From the NCBI GenBank assembly GCA_030146605.1, contig JASLBO010000224.1, positions 1 through 9,904 on the forward strand: 9,904 bases of DNA, read 5' to 3'. Shown here piece by piece: positions 1 through 6,400 of the stretch. The notes under the pieces are model-generated. The model was not told where the DNA came from, searched no databases, and worked only from the letters and a program-made list of their open reading frames with translations. The position numbers were made by a program, and so were the translations under genes. Numbering within the stretch: position 1 is the first letter of the stretch; each line of letters begins with the position of its first letter. Source of the stretch: Sphingomonas sp. (GTDB lineage Bacteria > Pseudomonadota > Alphaproteobacteria > Sphingomonadales > Sphingomonadaceae).

Positions 1-151
1 CCTGTCGGTGCCTCTGGTGGTGCGGCTGGAGGGCACCAACGTCGAAGAGGGCAAGGCCCTGCTGGCGCAGTCGGGCCTGCCGATCGTGGCGGCGAACGAC
101 CTCGGCGACGCGGCGAAGAAGATCGTCGCCGAAGTGAAGCAGGCGGCATAA
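1..151 (+). CDS. sucC: Succinyl-CoA ligase (ADP-forming) subunit beta, C-terminal end (partial)
   Basis: Only the last 49 codons are in the window, read in the frame that starts at base 2 and ends with TAA at 149-151. The translated tail runs from [18 protein letters not shown] to [13 protein letters not shown]. It has the C-terminal landmarks of the SucC ligase domain: the [10 protein letters not shown] strand and the [14 protein letters not shown] helix-turn before the last helix. SucC is the nucleotide-binding beta subunit of the cytoplasmic TCA-cycle enzyme that makes ATP (or GTP) from succinyl-CoA together with SucD. The sucD gene, often directly downstream of sucC, does not follow here; the next gene is phaR on the opposite strand. 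The stop codon is followed within 10 nt by the palindromic intergenic repeat. Identification is firm because the tail is strongly conserved, although the catalytic ATP-grasp part lies outside the window. Confidence 0.93.
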   Translation, partial: LSVPLVVRLEGTNVEEGKALLAQSGLPIVAANDLGDAAKKIVAEVKQAA

Positions 152-158
152 GTTTTCT

Positions 159-179
159 CCCTCTCCCGTCGGGAGAGGG
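159..179 (+). terminator. Hairpin just after sucC, possible terminator without U-tract
   Basis: A perfect 9-bp GC-rich stem with a 3-nt loop begins 8 nt after the sucC stop. It is not followed by a run of T on either strand, so it is not a canonical intrinsic terminator. It more likely stabilises the mRNA 3' end or acts with Rho. It is also the left edge of the repeat unit. Confidence 0.4.
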
Positions 180-298
180 TTGCGCAGACTTGGGTCCGCT
201 TCTTCAGCGGACCTTAGTCGGAGCTGGGTGATGGGGGCACCCTATCCAGAGCAGGACACCCTCACCTACGCCGCCAGGCAGCAAGCTGCCAAGCTCTG

Positions 299-323
299 CT
301 ACCTCTCCCACAGGGAGAGGTAG
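299..323 (-). terminator. Hairpin just after phaR, possible terminator without U-tract
   Basis: A perfect 11-bp stem with an ACA/TGT loop lies 6 nt beyond the phaR stop in the direction of phaR transcription. It is the strongest hairpin of the intergenic repeat and is placed to end or protect the phaR mRNA. No U-tract follows it, so intrinsic termination is uncertain. Confidence 0.4.
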
Positions 324-329
324 ATAGCA

Positions 330-896
330 TCACTTCCCGAGCTTCTCGATCTTGTCCTGTAGCCGCGCCAGTTCCGCCTTGAGCGCCGCAACATCATCGC
401 CGCTCTCCGCCGGCGGCGCCGCCGGCGTCGTCGGGGCGACAGCCCCCGCCGCGCCCGGCTTGAACGCCTCGGCCGCCGCTTCGAACATTGCCAGATTGCG
501 CTTGGCGATCTCGGCGAAGGGCGAATGGGCGAACGCGCCCTCGACCGCCGATTTGAACTGCTCCTGGTTGCGCCGGAAGCTGTCCATCGACGCCTCGAGA
601 TAGCCCGGCACCATCGCCTGCATCGAATCGCCGTAGAGCGAGATCAGCTGGCGCAGGAAATTGACCGGCAGCATCGAAGTGCCGCGCGATTCCTCTTCCA
701 TGATGATCTGGGTGAGGACGTTGTGCGTGATGTCCTCGTCGCTTTTGGCGTCGACCACCTTGAAGTCGCGGCCCTCGCGCGTCATCGCAGCGAGATGTTC
801 GAGCGTGATATAGGACGAGGTTTCGGTGTTGTAGAGCCGGCGGTTGGCGTACTTCTTGATGATGACCGGACCCGAGCCCGCAGCAGCTTTCTTCAT
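330..896 (-). CDS. phaR: Polyhydroxyalkanoate synthesis repressor PhaR
   Basis: A 188-residue protein. Residues about 10-70 form the PHA/PHB accumulation regulator DNA-binding domain (PHB_acc_N type), with the hallmark VIIKKYANRRLYNTETSSYI followed by a VVDAKSDEDIT segment. Residues about 75-120 (LPVNFLRQLISLYGDSMQ, then a phenylalanine/glutamine-rich helix) match the PHB_acc domain that contacts polymer. A Pro/Ala linker (about 148-165) leads to a short C-terminal coiled coil (DDVAALKAELARLQDKIEKL). In Paracoccus and Rhodobacter, PhaR binds TGC-rich operators of phasin and its own gene and is released by nascent PHA. It is unrelated to the class IV synthase subunit also called PhaR. The reading frame is open further upstream to 1031, but the ATG at 896 fits family starts (MKKAAAGSGPVIIKKYANRR) and has a GGGGG ribosome-binding stretch 5 nt upstream. 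The gene diverges from the PhaC-like gene with 14 nt between start codons. Confidence 0.95.
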   Translation of the reverse strand: MKKAAAGSGPVIIKKYANRRLYNTETSSYITLEHLAAMTREGRDFKVVDAKSDEDITHNVLTQIIMEEESRGTSMLPVNFLRQLISLYGDSMQAMVPGYLEASMDSFRRNQEQFKSAVEGAFAHSPFAEIAKRNLAMFEAAAEAFKPGAAGAVAPTTPAAPPAESGDDVAALKAELARLQDKIEKLGK

Positions 897-910
897 GGAC
901 ACCCCCGCGC

Positions 911-1975
911 GTGAATGATGATACCCTAACATCCTTTGCCGCATCGCAACAAGGGCCTCGGCCGCTGCCGCTGTTTCTCGCCCTGTTGCGCAGCGAAACT
1001 GCAGCATCGCCCGATCGGCGCGCCGCAGCACTTGCCGGATTGCGTGCCTATCAGGAGGCGCCGCGCCCTGCTCCCCGCCCCTCGCGTCCGGTGATTGCGC
1101 AGGCGGGCCGCGCGACGCTGCGCGATTATGGCGGCAGCGGCGCGCCGATCGTCTTCGTCCCCTCGCTGATCAACCCGCCGCTCGTGCTCGATCTGGCCGA
1201 GGACAATTCGCTGCTCTGCTGGCTGGCGGAGCAGGGCGTGCACCCGATGCTCGTCGACTGGGGAACGCCGGACGCCGGGGATCGCGCGCAGGACGTCACT
1301 GCGCATGTCGAGCAATTGCTCCTGCCGCTGCTCGCCGCGCTCGACCGCCCGCCCGTCCTCGCCGGCTATTGCCTCGGCGGCACGATCGCGATCGCGGCGG
1401 CGGCGGCGATCAAGGCCGCCGGCCTCGTCACGATCGCGGCGCCGTGGCGTTTCGCCGGCTATGGCGACGCGCTCGAGCCGATCTCGGCGCTGTGGGACGA
1501 GGCGCACACCACCTGCGAACGGCTCGGCCTCGTGCCGATGGAAGTGTTGCAGGCGGGCTTCTGGCAGCTCGACCCCAAGCGCACCGTCGCCAAGTTCGAG
1601 CGCTTCGCCCGGCTCGACCCCGCCGGCCCGGAGGCGCGCGCATTCGTCCGGCTCGAGGATTGGGCCAATGGCGGCGCCCCGCTCACCTTCGCTGCCGGGC
1701 GCCAGCTGTTCGACGACTTCTTCATCGCCGATCTACCCGGCAAGGCACGGTGGGAAATCGAGGGCCGCAAGGTCGATGCCGACGCGTTGGACACCCCCGC
1801 GCTTTCCTTCGTGTCCACCACCGACCGCATCGTCCCGGCCGCCAGCGCCGCGCGGATCGGCGAGCTCCGCGAGCTGGCGATGGGGCATGTCGGCATGATC
1901 GTCGGCGGCCGCGCGCGCGCGGCGCTGTGGCAGCCGCTTGCGGACTGGCTAACTGCCGTTCCCGCCCCTAGATAG
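911..1975 (+). CDS. Short PhaC-like alpha/beta hydrolase (PHA synthase family)
   Basis: A 354-residue protein of the PhaC/alpha-beta hydrolase superfamily. Family landmarks in order: the [20 protein letters not shown] block (about 82-101), the VDWGTP strand end (about 115-120), a lipase-like box GYCLGG with nucleophile Cys154, the APWRF segment (about 177-181), the acid Asp305 in STTDRIVP, and His326 in GHVGM. Cys-Asp-His is the triad of PHA synthases, which polymerise hydroxyacyl-CoA at the granule surface. The length equals class III/IV synthases (about 355 residues) rather than class I (about 580-600), yet no PhaE partner is nearby. It may therefore be a stand-alone synthase-like enzyme or a hydrolase acting on PHA or its oligomers. 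The start is GTG at 911. Nearby ATGs at 915 and 918 are out of frame, and there is no clear ribosome-binding site. The thiolase gene starts 40 nt after its stop, suggesting co-transcription. Confidence 0.85.
   Translation: MNDDTLTSFAASQQGPRPLPLFLALLRSETAASPDRRAAALAGLRAYQEAPRPAPRPSRPVIAQAGRATLRDYGGSGAPIVFVPSLINPPLVLDLAEDNSLLCWLAEQGVHPMLVDWGTPDAGDRAQDVTAHVEQLLLPLLAALDRPPVLAGYCLGGTIAIAAAAAIKAAGLVTIAAPWRFAGYGDALEPISALWDEAHTTCERLGLVPMEVLQAGFWQLDPKRTVAKFERFARLDPAGPEARAFVRLEDWANGGAPLTFAAGRQLFDDFFIADLPGKARWEIEGRKVDADALDTPALSFVSTTDRIVPAASAARIGELRELAMGHVGMIVGGRARAALWQPLADWLTAVPAPR
918..923 (-). promoter_or_regulatory. Candidate -10 box for phaR, inside the PhaC-like gene
   Basis: On the minus strand these bases read TATCAT, five of six matching TATAAT. 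A start about 7 nt downstream would give a leader of roughly 15 nt that still contains the GGGGG ribosome-binding stretch (plus-strand 902-906) before the phaR ATG. The -35 side is weak: TTGCGA lies upstream, but with a 20-nt spacer. The placement is attractive because the phaR promoter has to lie inside the neighbouring coding sequence. Confidence 0.3.
936..949. promoter_or_regulatory. TTGC-N6-GCAA inverted repeat, candidate PhaR operator
   Basis: The bases form the exact inverted repeat TTGC-CGCATC-GCAA. It lies 40-53 nt upstream of the phaR ATG, where it would overlap the -35 region of a phaR promoter, and within codons 9-13 of the PhaC-like gene. PhaR proteins of Paracoccus and Rhodobacter are described as binding TGC-rich inverted sites, so autoregulation is a reasonable reading. 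The motif is short and sits in coding sequence, so chance cannot be excluded. Confidence 0.35.
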
Positions 1976-2001
1976 CGCGCAACGACCGAAGACATCTGCG
2001 C

Positions 2002-2006
2002 AGGAG
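2002..2006 (+). promoter_or_regulatory. Ribosome-binding site of the thiolase gene
   Basis: AGGAG lies 9 nt upstream of the ATG at 2016, in the 40-nt gap after the PhaC-like gene. It supports this start and independent translation within a shared transcript. Confidence 0.6.
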
Positions 2007-2015
2007 CCCGTCCCC

Positions 2016-3188
2016 ATGACCGACATCGTCATCACCGCCGCCAAGCGCACCCCGGTCGGCAGCTTCCTCGGCGCATTCGCCACGACGCCCGCGCACGAGC
2101 TCGGCCGCATCGCGATCGAGGCGGCGCTCGAACAGGCCGGCGTCAAGGGCGAGGAAGTCAGCGAAGTCATTCTGGGGCAAGTGCTCACCGCGGCACAGGG
2201 CCAGAACCCCGCACGCCAGGCGTCGATGGCGGCGGGGGTGCCGAAAGAAGTTCCCGCCTGGGGCGTCCAGCAGGTCTGCGGTTCGGGGCTGCGCGCGGTC
2301 GCGCTGGCTTATCAAGCGATCAAGACCGGCGACGCGACGATCGTCGTCGCCGGCGGACAGGAGAGCATGTCGATGAGCCCGCACGCCCAGTCGCTGCGCC
2401 CGGGCACCAAGATGGGCGATCTCAGCCTCGTCGACACGATGATCAAGGACGGCCTGACCGACGTGTTCAACGGCTATCACATGGGCATCACCGCCGAGAA
2501 TCTCGCCGAGCAATATCAGGTCACCCGCAGCGATCAGGACAATTTCGCCGTCCGCTCGCAGAACCTCGCCGAAAAGGCGCGCGCCGAGGGCCGCTTCAAG
2601 GACGAGATCGCCCCGGTCACGATCAAGGGACGCAAGGGCGACACGATCGTCGCCGACGACGAATATATCCGCGCCGGCGCCACTGTTGACGGCATCGCCG
2701 GGCTGCGTCCCGCCTTCAAGAAGGACGGCAGCGTCACCGCCGCCAATGCCTCGGGCCTCAACGATGGCGCCGCCGCTTTAGTGATCATGAGCCGCGCGGA
2801 AGCCGAGAAGCGCGGCGCTCCGATCCTCGCGCGAATCGCCAGCTGGGCCAGCGTCGGCGTCGACCCGTCGGTCATGGGCATCGGGCCCGTTCCCGCCAGC
2901 CGCAAGGCGCTCGAGAAAGCCGGCTGGAAGGTCGAGGATCTCGACCTGATCGAAGCCAATGAAGCGTTCGCCGCACAGGCGCTGGCAGTCGGCAAGGACA
3001 TGGGCTGGGACGCCGACAAGGTGAACGTCAACGGCGGTGCGATCGCGATCGGCCACCCGATCGGCGCTTCGGGCGCCCGCGTGCTCACCACGCTGCTGTA
3101 CGAGATGCAGAGGCGCGACGCGAAGAAGGGCCTGGCCACGCTCTGCATCGGCGGCGGCATGGGTATCGCGATGTGCGTCGAACGGTAA
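2016..3188 (+). CDS. phaA: Acetyl-CoA C-acetyltransferase (biosynthetic thiolase, PhaA/AtoB type)
   Basis: A 390-residue type II thiolase, the usual length for the cytoplasmic biosynthetic enzyme. It condenses two acetyl-CoA to acetoacetyl-CoA, the first step of poly-3-hydroxybutyrate synthesis, and can run in reverse for acetoacetate use. Catalytic residues are all present: nucleophile Cys88 in [10 protein letters not shown], Asn315 in [10 protein letters not shown], His347 in [17 protein letters not shown], and the acid/base Cys377 in CIGGGMG. The thiolase start ([17 protein letters not shown]) and the substrate-loop region ([15 protein letters not shown]) are also intact. It follows the PhaC-like gene by 40 nt and has its own AGGAG site. 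With PhaR nearby, a PHA role is likely, but the sequence alone does not separate PhaA from an AtoB-type enzyme. No acetoacetyl-CoA reductase (PhaB) follows. No clear terminator is seen behind it; only a small GTCGC/GCGAC hairpin lies at 3217-3230. Confidence 0.93.
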   Translation: MTDIVITAAKRTPVGSFLGAFATTPAHELGRIAIEAALEQAGVKGEEVSEVILGQVLTAAQGQNPARQASMAAGVPKEVPAWGVQQVCGSGLRAVALAYQAIKTGDATIVVAGGQESMSMSPHAQSLRPGTKMGDLSLVDTMIKDGLTDVFNGYHMGITAENLAEQYQVTRSDQDNFAVRSQNLAEKARAEGRFKDEIAPVTIKGRKGDTIVADDEYIRAGATVDGIAGLRPAFKKDGSVTAANASGLNDGAAALVIMSRAEAEKRGAPILARIASWASVGVDPSVMGIGPVPASRKALEKAGWKVEDLDLIEANEAFAAQALAVGKDMGWDADKVNVNGGAIAIGHPIGASGARVLTTLLYEMQRRDAKKGLATLCIGGGMGIAMCVER

Positions 3189-3281
3189 CCGCTTGGTCGC
3201 ACAAATTCGGGCTTTGGTCGCAAACGCGACGGGCAAGGGTGGTCTGCCGTGCTACCACAGCTAGTCACCGATGTTACAAAA

Positions 3282-3340
3282 TTGCGTTGCATTGCAACAG
3301 GGCGCAACAATAGGAAAAACGCTGTAGCATATCTGCAACA
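3282..3340. promoter_or_regulatory. TTGC/GCAA operator-like cluster upstream of the receptor gene
   Basis: TTGC occurs three times in 5-nt steps (3282, 3287, 3292). It runs into the perfect 13-nt palindrome GTTGCA-T-TGCAAC at 3286-3298, and a wider inverted pair TTGCG (3282-3286) / CGCAA (3303-3307) encloses it. GCAACA recurs at 3294, 3304 and 3335, spaced 10 and 31 nt apart, so all three lie on about the same helix face. TGCAACAGG is repeated exactly at 3293-3301 and 3334-3342. This looks like a multi-site operator. TGC-rich inverted sites are what PhaR binds in other alphaproteobacteria; a LacI- or GntR-type regulator is the alternative. Confidence 0.5.
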
Positions 3341-3430
3341 GGCCGTCGGTAATTAATCTGTAGTTCACGAACGGCCTTGCGCGGGGAGGCCCGCATAGGG
3401 CGTCATAGGGTCAGTCGGGCATGGAGCCCG

Positions 3431-3436
3431 AAGGGG
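3431..3436 (+). promoter_or_regulatory. Ribosome-binding site that sets the receptor start at 3445
   Basis: AAGGGG lies 8 nt upstream of the ATG at 3445. It favours that ATG over the in-frame ATG at 3421, which would put eight acidic or polar residues in front of the signal peptide and has no such site. Confidence 0.65.
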
Positions 3437-3444
3437 CCCTGAAT

Positions 3445-6400
3445 ATGAAAACCAGCCGACTTCTCGGTGCCACTGCTTTGGCGAGCGCCGCGTTCCTGTT
3501 TCCTCTCGTTGCGCAGGCGCAGTCCAGCGAGCCCATCGAGGCCGCCCAGACCGATACGACCCAGGCCGAAGACGAGGGCGCGACGGTTGTCGTGACCGGC
3601 TCGCGCATCCGCCGCCCCAACGACGATTCGCCGGTTCCGGTGACCACGGTCACGGGCGAAGAGATTTTCGAGACCGGCCGCGTGTCGGTCGGTGACGTGC
3701 TCAACGATCTGCCGCAGCTGCGCAGCTCGCTGGGCTCGCAGAATTCGACCTCGGGTCTCGGCACCCGCGGCGTCAACTTCCTCGATCTGCGCGGCCTTGG
3801 CCGCGCGCGCACGCTGGTGCTGATCAACGGCCGCCGCCAGACTTCGGCCGACATCATCAACAACGGCAACGCAGTCGACATCAACACCCTGCCGACCGAT
3901 CTGATCGACCGCATCGACATCGTCACCGGCGGCAATTCGTCGATCTATGGTTCGGACGCGATCGCGGGCGTGGTCAACTTCATCCTGAAGGACAGCTACG
4001 ACGGCATCCAGATCCGTGGCCAGACCGGCATCAGCACCTATGGCGACGCGGGTAACCAGTATGTCTCGCTCGTCGCGGGCAAGAACTTCGCCGAGGGCCG
4101 TGGCAACATCGCGTTCAACGCCGAATTCGCGCACCAGAACGACTATTACGCTTCGGGCCGCCCGAACCTGCGCCAGAACAACGCGTTCATCGTCGTCGAC
4201 ACCGATACCGGTGCGTCGTCGGACAGCGTGCCGGACCGTCTTTACTATCGCGACATCCGCAGCGCGACGATCGGCCTCGGCGGTCAGGTCGGCGTCCGCT
4301 ACTCGAACGCCGCTGGCGCGCCCTGCGGCAATGACGCGGTCGGCTCGTCCTTCACCTGCGGCTTCCAGTTCCTGCCCGACGGCAGCCTGACCCCGCAGAC
4401 CGGCCTTCGCGTCGGTCTCGGCCCGAACGGCAACTATATCGGTGGCAACGGCACCAGCAGCCGCGAGGGCAAGCTGATGGCCCTTTCGCCGGACCTCAAG
4501 CGCTACGTGTTCAACGCGCTTGGCCATTTCGAAATCTCGTCGGCATTCGTGCCGTTCTTCGAGGCCAAATATGTGCGGACCGATGCGTTCGGTACGCAGA
4601 GCGGCCCGTTCTTCTCGCAGGGACAGACGCTGGCTGACGGCGTGGGCGGGGTTGACGGCTTCGCCGGCACCTATGACCGCTCCTATTCCAACGGCTCCTA
4701 CAACTCCGCTACTGCCGCGGTGAATCCGGGCGCACTGCGCGCCACCACCGTCAACCGCGAAGGCATTCGCCTCGACAACCCGTATCTGTCGGCCGCCGCA
4801 CGTGCGACGCTCACGGCTCAGCTGACCGCAGCAGTCAACTCCGGCGTCAATCCGAACACCGGCGCGGCCTTTGCTGCCAGCGGCCTCACGCCTGCGCAGA
4901 TTGCGGCAAACCGCGACGCGGCGCTGGCGCAGATCGCTGCAGGCACCTACCGCTTCTCGCTGCGTCGCAACTGGGTCGACCTCGGCACGCGCGACGAGCA
5001 GATGAAGCGCGAGTTGTATCGGGGTGTCATCGGCGTTCGCGGCGATCTCGGCTCGGACTGGAACTACGAAATTTCAGCCAATTACAGCGAGCACAAAGAG
5101 TCGAGCGTAATCACCGGCAACGTCAACACCCAGCGCTACCTGCTGGCTCTCGACACGACCCGCAACGCCGCGGGCCAGATCGTCTGCCGCTCGCAGGTCG
5201 ATGGCCGCTATGCGGGCGACGACGTCGCCGGCAATCCTTCGCAGTTGGCTTCCGACATCGCCGCCTGCGTTCCGCTGAACCCGTTCGGTCAGGGTACGGC
5301 CAGCCAGGCCGCGCTCAACTACCTCGTCACTCCGACCATGGCCGAGGGCAAGTCCACCCAGTTCGTGGCCAGCGGCTTCGTGTCCGGCAACCTGCCGATC
5401 AACCTGCCGGGCGGTGCGATCGGCGTGTCGCTGGGTGCCGAATATCGCAAGGAGACGCTGTCCTACGATCTCGACGATCTGACCCAGGCCGGCTACGCGT
5501 TCTACAACGCCATCCCGAGCTTCACCTCGCCAGCGTTCGAAGTGAAGGAAGTGTTCGGCGAAATCTCGCTGCCGCTGATCAAGGACGTGACGCTCCTCCA
5601 GGAGCTGACGGTCAACGCCTCGGGTCGTATCGCCGACTATAAGGGCGGCGCAGGCACTGTGTACGCGTTCAGCGGCGGCGCCACCTGGCGTCCCGTCCGC
5701 GACCTGATGTTCCGCGGCTCCTATTCGAAGTCGGTCCGCGCGCCGTATCTGGGCGATCTCTATTCGGTTCCGGGCCAGAATTTCACGCCCGCGCCGAACG
5801 ATCCCTGCTCGACGCGCAACATCAACACGGGTTCGGCGACGCGGGAGGCGAACTGCAATGCAGCCGGCCGTCCAGCAGGTTACGACTTCGTCTACACCTC
5901 GTCGCTGGAGATCCTGAGCGGCGGTAACACCAATCTCAAGGAAGAGACCTCCAAGTCGCTGACCGTGGGCGGCGTGTTCCAGCCAACCTTCGTGCCCGGC
6001 CTGGCGATCTCGGTCGACTATTTCGACATCACCGTCGACGACGTGATCACCTCGCCGACGCCGCAGCAGGTGCTCAATGCCTGCTACGACGCGCCGGATC
6101 TGAACAACCAGTTCTGCGCGCTGTTCCAGCGTGCGGGTGCCAATGGGGGTCCGCGTGGCGAGCAGCAGTTCCGGATCCTCGAGGGTTCGCTGATCGATTC
6201 GCCGCAGAACTACGCGCAGTACAAGGCGCGCGGTATCGACACGCAGATCGGCTACAATCGTGACCTCGGCTTCGGCCGCCTGAGCCTGAAGGGCGTCTGG
6301 ACCCACACGATCCAGCGCGACAACTTCACCGATCCGTCGCGTCCGGCCTTCAAGAACGTGCTGGTCGGCGAACTCGGCGATCCTGAGGACAACTTCAACA

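Larger units (their letters stand above)
159..323. repeat. Palindromic intergenic repeat unit between convergent sucC and phaR
   Basis: This non-coding stretch is built almost wholly of short inverted repeats. (1) CCCTCTCCC/GGGAGAGGG, a 9-bp stem with a 3-nt loop, at 159-179. (2) GGTCCGCT/AGCGGACC, an 8-bp stem with a TCTTC loop, at 193-213. (3) GGGTG/CACCC around 226-244. (4) GGCAGC/GCTGCC at 277-290. (5) CTACCTCTCCC/GGGAGAGGTAG, an 11-bp stem with an ACA loop, at 299-323. The two outer hairpins share the CCTCTCCC...GGGAGAGG core, so the unit is bounded by related palindromes. This is the architecture of dispersed REP-like intergenic elements seen in sphingomonad and other GC-rich proteobacterial genomes. 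It lies between two convergent 3' ends, where such elements commonly sit. No target-site duplication or transposase fragment is visible. That it recurs elsewhere in the genome is inferred and cannot be shown from one copy. Confidence 0.7.
3189..3444 (+). promoter_or_regulatory. Regulatory and 5' leader region of the TonB-dependent receptor gene
   Basis: A 256-nt non-coding stretch, markedly richer in A and T than its surroundings around 3265-3370. It holds, in order: a direct repeat TTGGTCGCA at 3193-3201 and 3214-3222 (21 nt apart); a hairpin GTCGC-AAAC-GCGAC at 3217-3230; the TTGC/GCAA cluster at 3282-3340; the inverted repeat AGGCCGT/ACGGCCT at 3340-3346 and 3371-3377 around an AT-rich core; and CATAGGG twice at 3394-3400 and 3404-3410. 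A weak promoter candidate is CGCAAC (3303-3308) with TAGCAT (3325-3330) at 16 nt spacing, which would give a leader of roughly 100 nt. No promoter matches the consensus convincingly. Confidence 0.55.

Noticed and set aside
159..323. CRISPR array or attachment site in the sucC-phaR interval
   Set aside because: The repeats are different palindromes with no uniform repeat-spacer spacing, and there is no integrase, tRNA end or direct duplication nearby.
897..1031. Longer phaR reading frame starting at 1031
   Set aside because: The 45 extra residues do not resemble PhaR N termini and run antisense through the conserved start of the PhaC-like protein. ATG 896 fits the family and has a ribosome-binding stretch.
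1396..1409. GGC/GCG triplet run in the PhaC-like gene as a possible phase-variable microsatellite
   Set aside because: It is a short in-frame Ala-coding run in a helix after the lipase box. Length changes would not shift the frame, and such runs are ordinary at this GC content.
3037..3264. Small 75-codon frame across the thiolase 3' end
   Set aside because: Most of it overlaps well-conserved thiolase sequence in another frame, and its product is Arg/Ala-rich with no recognisable feature.
3421..3444. Alternative receptor start at ATG 3421
   Set aside because: It would place MEPEGALN before the signal peptide and has no ribosome-binding site, whereas AAGGGG is 8 nt before ATG 3445.
3403..4527. 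Open 374-codon antisense frame at the 5' end of the receptor gene
   Set aside because: Its composition mirrors the sense frame (runs of Arg/Asp/Val), and it has no motif or ribosome-binding site.
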